Source: Nitrospirota bacterium | GTDB taxonomy: Bacteria; Nitrospirota; Nitrospiria; Nitrospirales; Nitrospiraceae | NCBI GenBank assembly: GCA_004296885.1 | Contig: SCVN01000023.1 | Coordinates: forward strand, 434,001 to 498,000 | Direction: 5' to 3' | DNA: 64,000 bases | Part shown: positions 51,039 to 61,700 of the stretch, piece after piece | How positions within the stretch are numbered: the stretch's first letter is position 1 | Layout of the letters: every line of letters starts with the position of its first letter | The notes under the pieces: generated by a model | Databases searched by the model: none | The model's input: the letters and a program-made list of their open reading frames with translations, nothing else | Told to the model about the DNA's origin: nothing | Made by a program: the position numbers and the translations under genes

Positions 51039-52550
51039 TTGCCTCGGCAGAAAAATCCGGGAGCCATGGCGGGCTTCGCCGCCTGCTGCTTGCTGCTCTT
51101 CGCGGTCAACCCGCCGACCGCCGCGCCGGCCCAAGCAGACAACAAGGCGAGCTCGGCTGCCGCTCCGGCCGGGAAAGCTTCGAGTTCTACGCCGGCTCCA
51201 TCTCCCGCGCACCTTCTCAGTCTGACCGAGGCCATTCGGGCCGGCCTGGCACAACACCCGTCGATCGAGCGCGCCCAGGCCACGTCAAAGAGCGCGGCCG
51301 CCGAAACCAAACAGGATCAGGGACGGCTGTATCCCTGGCTCGAAGCCTCCGCGGCGGGCGGCACCGGCTCGATTCGTGTGTTGAGCAGCGACGGCGCCAA
51401 CATCCATGCAACCGGCGACTTGGCCTCCAGTTTCCGCAATCGGAGCGGATTTCACACCTACGGAGGCGGGCGCGGCTTTGCCCTGGCCGGCGCCCTGCCC
51501 AAACACAACATGAACATGACGACGGGCGGGTTGCTGTTGAACCAACTGATCACGGATTTTGGGACCAGCGCTCACCGCATCCTGGCCAGCCAGGCGACGG
51601 AAGCGGCGACGGAAAAAGAAATTCTGACGAGCAAGGCCCTGGTCATCCTGAACATCCAACAGGCCTACCTCACCTGCCTCATGCAGCAACGTTTCGTCGA
51701 GATCGCCGCCGAAAACCTAGCCACACGCAAGCTCATTCGGGACCAAGTCCAGAGCCTGTACAAGCATCAACTGAAGGCCAAGCTGGATCTGGACCTCATG
51801 ACGGTCGAAGTCGAGAATGCAACCCTCGCCTTGATCAAAGCCAGGAACGACCTGGCACAAGCCTTTGCCTCCCTGAACAACGCCATGGGGGTCGAAGGGC
51901 CTGATCGCTATGCTCTGGAACCGGTGGCCATCGACAAGGGGGCGGCGCCGGCAATGGCCGAACTGGTGGAGGAAGGTCTCAAACAGCGGCCCGAACTCCT
52001 GGGCAGCCAGGATCGGCTTCAGGCCAGTCAGGAATTTCTCCAGGCGGTCAAGGCGCTCCATTTTGGCGATGTGTCGGCGGTCGGCACCCTCGGGATCACG
52101 AAATATGGGGATATCCATGATGCCGGTATTCCCTCCGACGGAGTGGCGCCCTTGTGGGGCTTCGGGGTCTCGGCCCGCCTGCCGCTGTTCACCGGCTTCA
52201 AGATCCAAAACCAGATCGTCGAGGCGGGACACCACAAGGGTGAGGCGGAACAAGAGCTGCAGAACCTCGCGAACGAAGTGACGCTCCAGGTCGTCAAGGC
52301 ATCCCTGGGCCAGATCGCAAGCGCCGAGCAGATCACCCTGGAGCAGGAACGCACGGCCTTTGCCAAGGAGGCGGTGAACCTGGCGCAAGCCCGGTACAAA
52401 CTCGGGCTCAGTTCCATCGTGGAGGTTGTCCGGGCGACGACCGCGCTGTTCGACGCGGAATCCAGGCTCGCCGAAGCCCAGTATGTCTACAAGAAAAGCC
52501 AAGCCTTGGTGGCCTACGCCGCCGGGCAGGAATACCGGAAGTATCCGTGA
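50976..52550 (+). CDS. TolC-family outer-membrane channel (1 of 3)
   Basis: 524 residues as written. The signal region is MAGFAACCLLLFAVNPPTAAPAQA; the true start is uncertain because ATG 50976 lies within a repeat, and ATG 51066, directly before the hydrophobic part, may be used. The OEP repeats start LLSLTEAIRAGLAQHPSIERAQAT and contain LVILNIQQAYLTCLMQQR and a second-half equivalent. First of three consecutive channel genes after the RND pump and adaptor. Confidence 0.85.
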   Translation: MNDELRKSVIHHSAFRIHHSSLPRQKNPGAMAGFAACCLLLFAVNPPTAAPAQADNKASSAAAPAGKASSSTPAPSPAHLLSLTEAIRAGLAQHPSIERAQATSKSAAAETKQDQGRLYPWLEASAAGGTGSIRVLSSDGANIHATGDLASSFRNRSGFHTYGGGRGFALAGALPKHNMNMTTGGLLLNQLITDFGTSAHRILASQATEAATEKEILTSKALVILNIQQAYLTCLMQQRFVEIAAENLATRKLIRDQVQSLYKHQLKAKLDLDLMTVEVENATLALIKARNDLAQAFASLNNAMGVEGPDRYALEPVAIDKGAAPAMAELVEEGLKQRPELLGSQDRLQASQEFLQAVKALHFGDVSAVGTLGITKYGDIHDAGIPSDGVAPLWGFGVSARLPLFTGFKIQNQIVEAGHHKGEAEQELQNLANEVTLQVVKASLGQIASAEQITLEQERTAFAKEAVNLAQARYKLGLSSIVEVVRATTALFDAESRLAEAQYVYKKSQALVAYAAGQEYRKYP

Positions 52551-52690
52551 GGCATGATGGGTGACGGGTACAGGCGACACGGAGACGCGGGGACACGGGG
52601 ACATGGAGATCGCCGCGTCGCCCCTCGCCGCATCTCCGCGTCGGGCGCCTCGCGCCTCACGTACGACGCTTCACGAGATACGAACGACAG
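52551..52690 (+). repeat. G-rich, partly inverted repeat spacer between TolC genes 1 and 2
   Basis: Contains GACACGGAGACGCGGGGACA and similar GGGGACA units, then GGAGATCGCC...GCATCTCC arms and GCGTCGGGCGCCTCGCGCC. No gene. It looks like a dispersed intergenic element. Confidence 0.5.
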
Positions 52691-52711
52691 GTTCAAAGGG
52701 AGAAAACGACC

Positions 52712-54118
52712 ATGAACCGATCACATGGCATACGAAACAGCATCCTGGCGATCGGGCTGCTGATCTGCCTCTGGTCCGGCACAACGACCCTCGCCGCCGA
52801 CACGCCCTCTCCCGCACCGACCGTCACGCAAACTCCGGTTCCGCCCGGTTCACCAAGGTTGACCTGGGATGAGGCCATCAAAAGCGGCGTCGCCCAGCAT
52901 CCGCTGATCCAGGCGGCGCACCATGGGGTGCTGGGATCAGAAGCGGTCGGCAAGCAAATCGCCTCGGTGAACTATCCGCAAGTCTCCGGCATGTTGTCCA
53001 ACTCGCTCGGCAACACCCGCGTCCTGTCCAATTTCGGCATTTCCGGATCGCTGCCTAAGCCCACGAACTACATGACCGACCCGGGGGCTCGCGTGGATCT
53101 GCTGATCACCGACTTCGGACGCACCGCCCACAAAATCCTGGCCAGCCAATCGCTCACGGCTTCGGCCGAGAAACAGGTCCTGACGGTCAAGGCCCTCGTC
53201 ATCCTGAATGTCGAACAGGCCTATCTGGCCTGCCTGAAACAACAGCGGCTGGTGACCGTCACACGCGACGTATTGGCGGAGCGGCGGCTGATCCGGGAGC
53301 AGGCCGAGTCTCTCTTCCACCATCAAGTGCGATCCAAGCTGGATCTCGACTTTGCATCAGTCGAAGCGGCCAAGGCCGAGTTGGATTTCATCAAGGCGCA
53401 GAACGACCTCCAAGCCGCGTTCGCCGCCTTGAACCAGGCGATGGGCCGGCAGGAGCCGGTCCAGTATGTGCTGGAAGAAGTCCGCCCATCGCTATCGTCC
53501 GCGCCGCCGCTCGAACCCCTGTTCAAAGAAGCACTCGACCGGCGTCCGGAACTGCTGGGCAGCAAGGACCGAGTCCAGGCGGCGGAGGAGGCGCTGAAAG
53601 CGGCCCACGCATTGAACTATGGAAGCATTTCGGCCATCGGTGCAGCCGGGTATGCCTGGTGGGCCCGTCAGGAAGTGGTCAATGCCAAGGGCAACCCGAA
53701 TAACCCAGGCGCACAGCTCGGCTGGTGGGGCGCCGGTTTTTCCTCCACAACCCCGCTGTTCACCGGCTTCCGCATTGAGGCCGAGGTCGAACAGGCCGAG
53801 GCGAATAAGGGAATCGCCCGGGCCACGACGCGGGTGATCGCCAACGACGTGGTGCTTGAAGTGGCCAAAGCCTATCTGAACCGGCTCACAGCCGAGCAAC
53901 AGATCGCCGTGGCGCAGGACCGGGTCGCTCATGCACGTGAAGCGCTGACGCTGGCGCGCGAACGGTACAAGGCCGGCCTGGCCTCCATCTTGGACGTGAC
54001 GACCGCCGCCGCCGACCTTTTGACTGCGGAAACCGGCTTGGCCGAGGCCCAATACGGCTACCTGGCCGGCAATTCCGCTTTGGCCTATGCAACTGGCGTG
54101 GAATACGGGAAGTACTGA
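52712..54118 (+). CDS. TolC-family outer-membrane channel (2 of 3)
   Basis: 468 residues. Signal peptide MNRSHGIRNSILAIGLLICL...TLAA, then OEP repeat LTWDEAIKSGVAQHPLIQAAHHG, LVILNVEQAYLACLKQQRLVTV and a second repeat with FSSTTPLFTGFRIEAEVEQAE. ATG 52712 is preceded by AGGGAG. It is similar in motif order to the genes on both sides; the set looks like a tandem duplication. Confidence 0.88.
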   Translation: MNRSHGIRNSILAIGLLICLWSGTTTLAADTPSPAPTVTQTPVPPGSPRLTWDEAIKSGVAQHPLIQAAHHGVLGSEAVGKQIASVNYPQVSGMLSNSLGNTRVLSNFGISGSLPKPTNYMTDPGARVDLLITDFGRTAHKILASQSLTASAEKQVLTVKALVILNVEQAYLACLKQQRLVTVTRDVLAERRLIREQAESLFHHQVRSKLDLDFASVEAAKAELDFIKAQNDLQAAFAALNQAMGRQEPVQYVLEEVRPSLSSAPPLEPLFKEALDRRPELLGSKDRVQAAEEALKAAHALNYGSISAIGAAGYAWWARQEVVNAKGNPNNPGAQLGWWGAGFSSTTPLFTGFRIEAEVEQAEANKGIARATTRVIANDVVLEVAKAYLNRLTAEQQIAVAQDRVAHAREALTLARERYKAGLASILDVTTAAADLLTAETGLAEAQYGYLAGNSALAYATGVEYGKY

Positions 54119-54121
54119 AAG

Positions 54122-54204
54122 CAATTTTGAATTCTTAATGTTGAATTAAAGAAGATGCGCCCGATCGTCAATTCAAAATTGAACATTCAACATTTAACAT
54201 TCAT
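54122..54204 (+). repeat. AT-rich inverted repeat between TolC genes 2 and 3
   Basis: Left arm 54122-54147 (CAATTTTGAATTCTTAATGT, continuing) and right arm about 54168-54204 contain complementary CAATTTTGAATT/AATTCAAAATTG and AATGTTGAA/TTCAACATT parts. Strongly AT-rich compared with the genes around it, and overlapping the start of the third channel gene. Confidence 0.65.
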
Positions 54205-55555
54205 CCGGCTGCTGCCGGTCATGCTGGCCGTCGCCCTACCCGTCGTCGTTGCTGCCGCAGAGGAGACAACTCACCCCATGCCCAAGGCCGTCGGCGCATT
54301 CCTGGGGTACAAGACCGCGATCCAGATCGGGCTCGAACAACATCCCTTGGTGAAAAAATCCCAGGAGTCCGCCCTAGCCGCGGACGCGCTGACGCAGCAA
54401 GCCAAGGCCAAATACTACCCGCAAATCGACGCGTACGCGATTCAGACCGGTGGAAATGTCCGCCCCCTCAGCGCGTTCAACATCGCGGGCGCCCAAAACA
54501 AACCGACCTCCTACATCCAGAACGCCGGTATGATCGCGGACCAGATGATCTACGATTTCGGCCAGACTGCCCATACCGTCCTGGCGGAGCGGGCCAACCA
54601 GGCGGCGGCCGAGAAGAATGTCCTCACCCACAAGGCCCTCGTGATCCTGACCGTGCAACAGGCCTACCTCGACTGTCTCCGCCAGAAGCGCCTGGTGCAA
54701 GTCGCCGAGCAGACCGTCAAGGAACGCGGCGTGTTCCGCGATCACATCGCCCTGCTGCACAAAAGACAATTAAAATCCAAGCTGGATCTGGATCTGATTT
54801 CCGTCGAATTGCGGAACGCGGAAGTCCTCCTGGTCCAAGCCAACAATAATCTCCGTTCCGCCTTCGCCGCGCTGAATAACGCGATGGGTGTTCGAGGACC
54901 GGATGGTTACACACTCGAAGATGTACCGGTCATTCTCTCTTCGGTCGACACACTGGAGGCCCTCACCCAGGCAGGGCTCTCACAACGACCCGAGTTGCTG
55001 AACAGCGCAGATCGGATCCGCTCGTCGGAAGAGCGGCTCAAATCCGCCCAGTCGCTTTACCTGCCGACCATTTCGGCCGCCGGCATGGGCGGCGTCATCC
55101 ATTTCAGCGATGCCCCGACCAACCAAGACCCCGGCGCAACTCCCGGCTTTACCCAGACCTGGTGGGGTGCTGCCGCCACGCTCTCCCTCCCCCTCTTCAC
55201 CGGTTTCCTGATCGAGAACAAGGTCGCCGAAGCCCGTCAGCAAAAATACAAGGAAGAACAAAAGAAGACGGAATTGTCCAATAAGGTGGTGCTGGAGGTG
55301 ACCGAGGCCTACCTGACCCTGCAGACAGCCAAGCAGCAGACCAAGGTGGCCGAGCAGGAAGTGGCCACCGCCAGGAACGCGCTGGCGTTAGCCGGTGAGC
55401 GCTACCGTCTGGGACTGGCCTCGATCGTGGATCTCACCACCGCCACCACATCGCTCATCTCTGCGGAAGTACAGCTCGCCGACACCAACTATGCCCTCCA
55501 GGCCAGTGCCGCCGCCGTCGCCTTCGCGACCGGGACTGGCTACCGGGAGTTTTAA
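54155..55555 (+). CDS. TolC-family outer-membrane channel (3 of 3)
   Basis: 466 residues from ATG 54155; the signal peptide core is LLPVMLAVALPVVVAAAEE, and ATG 54221 is an alternative start outside the repeat. OEP repeats start GYKTAIQIGLEQHPLVKKSQES and include LVILTVQQAYLDCLRQKRLVQV and WGAAATLSLPLFTGFLIENKVAEAR. Third channel of the RND operon. Confidence 0.87.
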   Translation: MRPIVNSKLNIQHLTFIRLLPVMLAVALPVVVAAAEETTHPMPKAVGAFLGYKTAIQIGLEQHPLVKKSQESALAADALTQQAKAKYYPQIDAYAIQTGGNVRPLSAFNIAGAQNKPTSYIQNAGMIADQMIYDFGQTAHTVLAERANQAAAEKNVLTHKALVILTVQQAYLDCLRQKRLVQVAEQTVKERGVFRDHIALLHKRQLKSKLDLDLISVELRNAEVLLVQANNNLRSAFAALNNAMGVRGPDGYTLEDVPVILSSVDTLEALTQAGLSQRPELLNSADRIRSSEERLKSAQSLYLPTISAAGMGGVIHFSDAPTNQDPGATPGFTQTWWGAAATLSLPLFTGFLIENKVAEARQQKYKEEQKKTELSNKVVLEVTEAYLTLQTAKQQTKVAEQEVATARNALALAGERYRLGLASIVDLTTATTSLISAEVQLADTNYALQASAAAVAFATGTGYREF

Positions 55556-55651
55556 CGGCCGGCGCAGGGAGAAAAATCCAGACGCGGTTGACCCATTTGA
55601 AACGCCGTGCTAGCTTGTTTTTGACTTCGGGCCAGCTCCCTCGGGGTGTCG

Positions 55652-56104
55652 ATGTTCAACAGAGCACTCATCTTGCGCAAAACAGTGCTGTTGTGGGTGA
55701 TGCTGTGGATGGTGGCCATCCCGCTCGTCCACGTCCATCCCGAAACGGATCACCGCCACGGTGACATCGGGCATGCCCACGGCGGTACCGCGCATACGGT
55801 TTTTTCCTCCGACCTCCCCTGTGAATATGCAGCGCACCATTCCTCGTCCTCGCCCCCGACCATCGCCGCTGTGACCCAGGCCGCACATGACTTGGGTCAC
55901 CCAGAGATTGGGTTTTCTCTGGCCGTCTCCGGGGATCGTTATCTCGGGAAAGCGGCGCTGACGGAGGCCTTGGCCTCTACCACGCCACCCCCTTTGCCGC
56001 AACTGAGCGGCTCGGCCCGCTCCGATCCGTTCCTAGACTCTCCTCCATCCGTTCTCTTGCTGGCCAACTGTTCGTCGCGTGCACCGCCCCGCTTGTTCGC
56101 CTAA
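55652..56104 (+). CDS. His-rich secreted protein
   Basis: 150 residues. Signal helix TVLLWVMLWMVAIPLVHV, then a histidine cluster (HVHPETDHRHGDIGHAHGGTAH) and AAHHSSS, followed by a Pro/Ala-rich C-terminus. Histidine clusters of this kind bind Ni, Co, Zn or Cu in the periplasm. It sits directly before the Czc/Cus-type operon, so a metal-buffering role is likely but unproven. ATG 55652 (CGGGG upstream) is chosen over GTG 55646. Confidence 0.7.
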   Translation: MFNRALILRKTVLLWVMLWMVAIPLVHVHPETDHRHGDIGHAHGGTAHTVFSSDLPCEYAAHHSSSSPPTIAAVTQAAHDLGHPEIGFSLAVSGDRYLGKAALTEALASTTPPPLPQLSGSARSDPFLDSPPSVLLLANCSSRAPPRLFA

Positions 56105-56216
56105 TCAACTCTCAGTTTCCTGAATTCGCACAGGCATCTTCGGCCGCGGACCATCCGTGGGAGCAACGGCGCTTTCCGCCTGCCCACTCGCGGCGGATTT
56201 CTACGTGAGGAACGCG

Positions 56217-57506
56217 ATGTCGTACCTATGGTTGAAGCCTCTCGTGTGGCTTGGCTTGTCAGTTGTCTCTGCCGTCGGATTTGTGACGGGTGTTTGCGCA
56301 GATGAGGGCGCCTCCCTTTCTTACACCCTCGATGCCGTGATCGACCTGGCTCTGGAACGCAACCCCGCCATCGCCGGCGCCGCAAGCGTCATGGAACAAA
56401 ACCATGGCCAACAGATTGCTGCCGGTGCATACCCCAATCCCAGCGTCGGTGGCTATAGCGGGCGTGGGCTCTTGCAGGACACGGGACGCGCAGGGATTGG
56501 GAATGATCCCAACACGGTCCGCTCGATCACCGAATACAACGTCACGGTCGGTCAGCCGATAGAATGGCCGGCCAAGCGTGCGGCTCGCCAACGCGCGGCC
56601 GAGGCGGGGGTGGCCGGAGCCGGAGCCGGGCTGGAGGAAGCGCGACTCAACTTGATTGCCGAGGTCAAGCTGGTGTTCTACCAACTGCTCCTGGCACAGC
56701 GGCAGTCCGACACAGCGGAGCAGAATCTCGTCATGGCGAAGGACGTGCTGCGGATCGTCAAGAGCCGGGTGGCAGCCGGAGACGCCACGCCGTTCGAGGC
56801 CATGAAGGCCAACGTGGAAGTGATGAAGGCCAATCTCGCGGTGACTCGATCGCGGAATGCCGTTCGTGTGGCGCGTGTCGGGCTGGACACGGTGACGGCG
56901 GGGGCACTGGGTCGGACTTTCGTCGTCAAAGGGGACTTCGAAACCTTCCGTCAGCGCACAGATGCCAGCGCCCTGACGACGTTGGCCTTCGAACGGCATC
57001 CAACCCTCAGGCGTCAACGGTCGTTGGTGGAGCAAGCCGATCACACCGTCGATCGGGAACGGCAGTCCAGGGTGCCGGACCTGACGGTGAATGGCGGCTA
57101 CTGGCGGGAGATCGGACGGGAAGCCTTCGGGGGCGGTGTGAGCCTCCCGATCCCGTTCTGGTATCAACGGCAAGGTGAAGTGGCGACTGCGATGGGAGCG
57201 AAGCATCGAGTGGAGGCCGAGCTGCTCCGTACCCAGAACGAGCTGGGGCGTGCGATCCAGCAGGATTTTCAGGACGCACGGACGGCGGCGGAGCAGATCG
57301 ACCTCTTTGAGAAGGAGCTTCTCAAGCAGGCACAGGAAACCCTTCGGATCGCCCAGTTCAGTTTTCAGCAGGGGGCTTCCGGCCTGCTGGATGTCCTGGA
57401 TGCGCAACGGGTCTACCGCCAGATCCAGCTCGACTATGTACAGGCCCGCTATGAACTCTCGATCGCGCTGGCCCGGCTGGAACGTGCCACGGGTGGAACA
57501 CTATGA
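56217..57506 (+). CDS. CzcC-like outer-membrane channel of heavy-metal efflux
   Basis: 429 residues. Signal peptide around LVWLGLSVVSAVGFVTGVCA, OEP repeat LDAVIDLALERNPAIAGAAS, LIAEVKLVFYQLLLAQRQSDTAEQNL and a second repeat with GGGVSLPIPFWYQRQGEVATA. The closeness to the following adaptor and HME-type pump makes it the C part of a CBA system. ATG 56217 has GAGG upstream. Confidence 0.87.
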   Translation: MSYLWLKPLVWLGLSVVSAVGFVTGVCADEGASLSYTLDAVIDLALERNPAIAGAASVMEQNHGQQIAAGAYPNPSVGGYSGRGLLQDTGRAGIGNDPNTVRSITEYNVTVGQPIEWPAKRAARQRAAEAGVAGAGAGLEEARLNLIAEVKLVFYQLLLAQRQSDTAEQNLVMAKDVLRIVKSRVAAGDATPFEAMKANVEVMKANLAVTRSRNAVRVARVGLDTVTAGALGRTFVVKGDFETFRQRTDASALTTLAFERHPTLRRQRSLVEQADHTVDRERQSRVPDLTVNGGYWREIGREAFGGGVSLPIPFWYQRQGEVATAMGAKHRVEAELLRTQNELGRAIQQDFQDARTAAEQIDLFEKELLKQAQETLRIAQFSFQQGASGLLDVLDAQRVYRQIQLDYVQARYELSIALARLERATGGTL

Positions 57507-58708
57507 TCCCGCCAAGCAGCAGCGCCATGCACAACGGCCAGGTTGCACGGAGAGGATGGATCGCCTTGGTGGCAACTCTGCTGCTGGTCGGTTGCGGAGA
57601 CCAGGGCGGCGAGCCAAAAACGGTTTCCCCCAATGCGGCCAAGCCAGGGCATTCGGGTCCGCACCTGATCCAGGCTCCCCCGTCGATTCATGGCCAGATA
57701 CGGACGGAGGCTGCCGCTATACGCCCGATTCCCGAGATGGTCACCGCACCGGGCGAAGTGGCGCTCGACCTGAAGCAGGTGGCGAAAGTGACCTCGCGGA
57801 TCGAAGGCCAAGTGGAACAGGTGCACGTACAACTGGGCGACCGCGTCCGCAGCGGGCAGCCGCTGGTCGCCATCGGAGGACCGAGGCTGGATGAACTGGT
57901 CCAAGAGTATCTTGTGTCCAAAGCGCAAGCCGACGTGGCCGAGAACAGTTTCCAACGGACCCAGAAACTGTGGGCCGAACAGATCGTCACGGAACGTCGG
58001 CTGGTCGAAGAGCGGGGCCACTTTCTTGAAACCAAGGCCCGCTATCAGCATGCCCGCGAGAAGCTGCTGAACATGGGAATGGCAGCCGGAGAGTTGCAAC
58101 AACTCGAGCGGGACCACCATGTGGAGGGGCATCGCTATACCATCAAGTCGCCGATCGCCGGCACCGTGGTTGCGCAACATATCGTGCTCGGACAAGGGGT
58201 GTCATCGGGCATTGAATTATTTGAGATCGTCGACACAAGCCGTGTTTGGATCTTCGCCAGCCTGGCGATCGAACAGGCGCGCCGGTTCACAGTAGGAGAC
58301 ACCGCCATGATCGTGCCCAAGGGCGCCGAGCCGATCACCGCGCCACTCACCTACATCTCGCCCCTCGCCGACGAGAAAACACGGACGGTCCGTGTGCGGT
58401 TCGAAGTGGCCAACCAGGACGGCCGTCTCAAGCCGCAGGAATATGTGGAAGTCCGGCTGGCCGTACCGGCCGCCCCCACGCTGGCCGTGCCGGCGGCGGC
58501 CGTGACGTTGCTCGATCAGACCCGTGGGGTCTTCGTCCAGCGTGAAGCCGGCTACCTCTTCACGCCGGTCGAGGTGGGTCGCGAAGGGGAAGGGTGGGTC
58601 GAAATCAGAAGCGGTCTGACCGCCGGGGACCGGGTCGTCACCGACGGTGTCTTCGATCTCAAGAATGTGCTGCTGAAAGATCGCATCCAGTCGGGCGAAG
58701 GAGGGTGA
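57503..58708 (+). CDS. CzcB/CusB-like adaptor lipoprotein
   Basis: 401 residues. N-terminal lipobox LLVGC, then lipoyl half motif TSRIEGQVEQVHVQLGDRVRSGQPLVAI, coiled coil, second half SPIAGTVVAQHIVLGQGVSSGIELFEIVD and a beta barrel SRVWIFASLAIEQ. It starts with ATGA overlap with the channel gene. Periplasmic adaptor for the pump encoded 1 base downstream; metal specificity not readable. Confidence 0.88.
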   Translation: MIPPSSSAMHNGQVARRGWIALVATLLLVGCGDQGGEPKTVSPNAAKPGHSGPHLIQAPPSIHGQIRTEAAAIRPIPEMVTAPGEVALDLKQVAKVTSRIEGQVEQVHVQLGDRVRSGQPLVAIGGPRLDELVQEYLVSKAQADVAENSFQRTQKLWAEQIVTERRLVEERGHFLETKARYQHAREKLLNMGMAAGELQQLERDHHVEGHRYTIKSPIAGTVVAQHIVLGQGVSSGIELFEIVDTSRVWIFASLAIEQARRFTVGDTAMIVPKGAEPITAPLTYISPLADEKTRTVRVRFEVANQDGRLKPQEYVEVRLAVPAAPTLAVPAAAVTLLDQTRGVFVQREAGYLFTPVEVGREGEGWVEIRSGLTAGDRVVTDGVFDLKNVLLKDRIQSGEGG

Positions 58709-58709
58709 C

Positions 58710-61700
58710 ATGGATCGCTTGCTGACCCTCTCGCTCCGGTATCGCTTCTTCACGCTCGTCGCGATGCTCATGGCCGTCGCGATCGGACTGTGGTCCATGT
58801 CCCATCTCGCCATTGATGCCATGCCGGACCTGACGCCGGTGCAGGTCCAGATTCTCACCCGCTCGCCGGCGCTGGGCCCGGTCGAAGTCGAACAGTTCGT
58901 AACGTTCCCGATCGAAGCCTCGCTGAGCGGGCTCCCCGGTCTCCGGGAGACGCGCTCGATCTCGCGCTACGGTTTATCCGCAGTAACGGCGATATTCGGC
59001 GACGACATGGACGTCTATCGGGCCAGGCAACTGGTGAGCGAACGCCTCGGCCGAGCCGTTGAACGCATTCCCCCGGAATACGGACGTCCGCTCATGGGGC
59101 CGCTGACGACCGGCCTGGGTGAGGTCTACCAGTTCACCATCCGGGGCGAAGGGTACAGTGCCATGGCCTTGCGGACTCTCCTCGAGTGGGATATCGGGAT
59201 GCGACTGCGGGCGGTTCCCGGTGTGGTCGAGGTCAATATCTGGGGGGGTGAGGCGCAGCAGTATCAGGTCCTCGTCGATCCCGCCAAACTCCTCGCGTAT
59301 CGGCTGTCGCTGCGACAGGTCTTCGAGGCGTTGGAACGGAACAATGCGATGGTGGGCGGCGGGTACATCGAACACCAGCGCGAGCAATTGCTCATCAGGG
59401 GAGAAGCGTTGGCGACGCGAACGGCGGACGTGGTCCGCATCGTGGTGGACCATGGGCCCGGCGGGGTGCCGATCTTCGTCAAGGATGTAGCCGAGGTCAC
59501 AGAGGCCCCCGCCCTTCGGATCGGTGCGGCGACGGCCATGGGAAACGGCGAAACCATCATCGGCATGGTGCAGATGCTGGCCGGAGAGAATGCGCAGCAG
59601 GTAGTCGAGCGTGTCAAGACCAGAGTTCAGGAAATCCAGACCACGCTCCCGCCCGGAGTGGTCATCGCTCCCTACTATGATCGGACCCTACTCGTTTCGA
59701 ATGTGATTCAAACCGTTCGGAACAATCTCCTTGAAGGAGGGCTGCTGGTCGTCGCGGTCCTTTTTTTGTTCCTGGGGGATCTCCGCGCCGGCTTGATCGT
59801 CGCATCGGCCATCCCGCTGTCGATGCTCATCGCTTTCACCGGAATGGTCCAGGTCGGACTCTCCGGAAATCTGATGAGTCTCGGCGCCATCGACTTCGGA
59901 TTGTTGGTGGATGGGTCGGTCGTCATGATCGACAACATCCTTCGACGCCTGTCCCGGCAAGGGCCTGCGTCACCCGAGGCGAAACTGGCGACGATTCGCG
60001 CGGCGGGCCGTGAGGTGTTGCGACCGATCGCCTTCGCGGTCGGAATCATCATCCTCGTCTACCTCCCGATCCTGACGCTCACAGGGATCGAGGGAAAAAT
60101 GTTCCGCCCGATGGCGGTCACTGTAATCCTCGCCCTGGCCGGTTCCCTCCTGCTGGCCATCACGGTCACACCAGTTCTGGCCTTCTGGTTCGCCCGACCC
60201 ACGAAGACCGAGGAGGAAACACGGGTCGCCACCCTGCTTCGGCGGGCTTATGTTCCCTGCCTCCATTGGACTATGACACGTCCAATCTGGGTCTCCGGCT
60301 TCGCGGTCGGGCTGTTCCTGATCAGCCTCGGCATCGGTGCGACACTCGGCATCGAGTTTGTGCCCCGGCTGGATGAAGGGGACCTGGCTATCCAGATTTG
60401 GCGCCTGCCGAGCGTCTCGCTCAGCGAATCCGTCTCGACCGCCCTGCAGGTCGAGCGGGTGCTTCGTCGGTTCCCGGAGGTGACCGAGGTTGTCACGAGA
60501 ACCGGCAGTCCCGAAGTCGCGACGGATGTGATGGGCGTGGAGATGTCGGATACCTTTGTGACCCTGAAACCACACAGGGATTGGACGACCGCTCAAACGC
60601 GGGACGATCTCATCGCCACCATGAAGTCGGCCGTGCTGAACGAAGTCCCCGGTGTTGGACTCGGCTTCACGCAGCCGATCGAGATGCGGTTCAACGAATT
60701 GATCGCGGGCACGCGCTCGGATCTGGCCATCAAGATCTTCGGGCCGGACTTAGAGGTGCTCAAACAGAAGGCCGAGGCTGTGGCCCGAGCGCTAGAACAG
60801 GTCCATGGCGCAGCGGACATCAAAGTCGAGCAGATCGCCGGCCTGCCCCTGATCCGGGTTATTGTGGACCGGGATCAAATCGCCCGGTATGGCTTGACGG
60901 CGGGGGAGGTCCTCGATCTGGTCCAGGTGACGCGAGTGGGACGTGTCGTGGGCACAGTGGTACAAGGGCACCGACGGTTCGAGCTGGTCGTCCGCTTAGC
61001 GGAAGAGGCGTCAGCAAGCCCCAACGCCTTGGGAAACCTCCTGATCCCGACCGCTCACGGCGAACTGGTGCCTCTGTCGCGCGTGGCCACGATCCTGGTG
61101 AGTTCCGGTCCGGCTCAAGTGAGCCGGCAAGACGTTCAGCGACGCATGATCGTGGAGTGCAACATCCGGGGACGCGACCTGGGCAGCTTTATGACGGAGG
61201 CACAGCGAACAGTGGCTGAATCGGTCTCGATGCCGATCGGGTACGAACTCAAGTGGGGCGGTCAATTCGCGCACTTGCAGGGCGCGTCGCGCCGGCTGGC
61301 CGTCGTGGTCCCGGCTACGCTCCTGATGATTCTGGGCATGTTGTCGGTGACCTTTGGGGCGATGCGTCCCGCGCTGCTGATTTTTCTGAACGTGCCGCTG
61401 GCCCTGTCGGGCGGAGTTCTGGCTCTCTGGCTCCGTGGGCTTCCGCTCAGTATCTCAGCCGCCATCGGCTTCATCGCCTTGTTCGGGATCGCGGTCCTGA
61501 ACGGCGTGGTCTTGGTCAGTCACATCCGCCGGCTCGAGGCTGGAGGCCTCCCCACCGATCAGGCCGTTACGCAAGGCACGAGGGACCGTCTGCGCCCGGT
61601 TCTCATGACGGCGATGGTCGCCAGCCTGGGCTTTCTCCCCATGGCGTTGACCAGCAGCATGGGTGCGGAAGTGCAACGTCCGTTGGCGACGGTGGTGATC

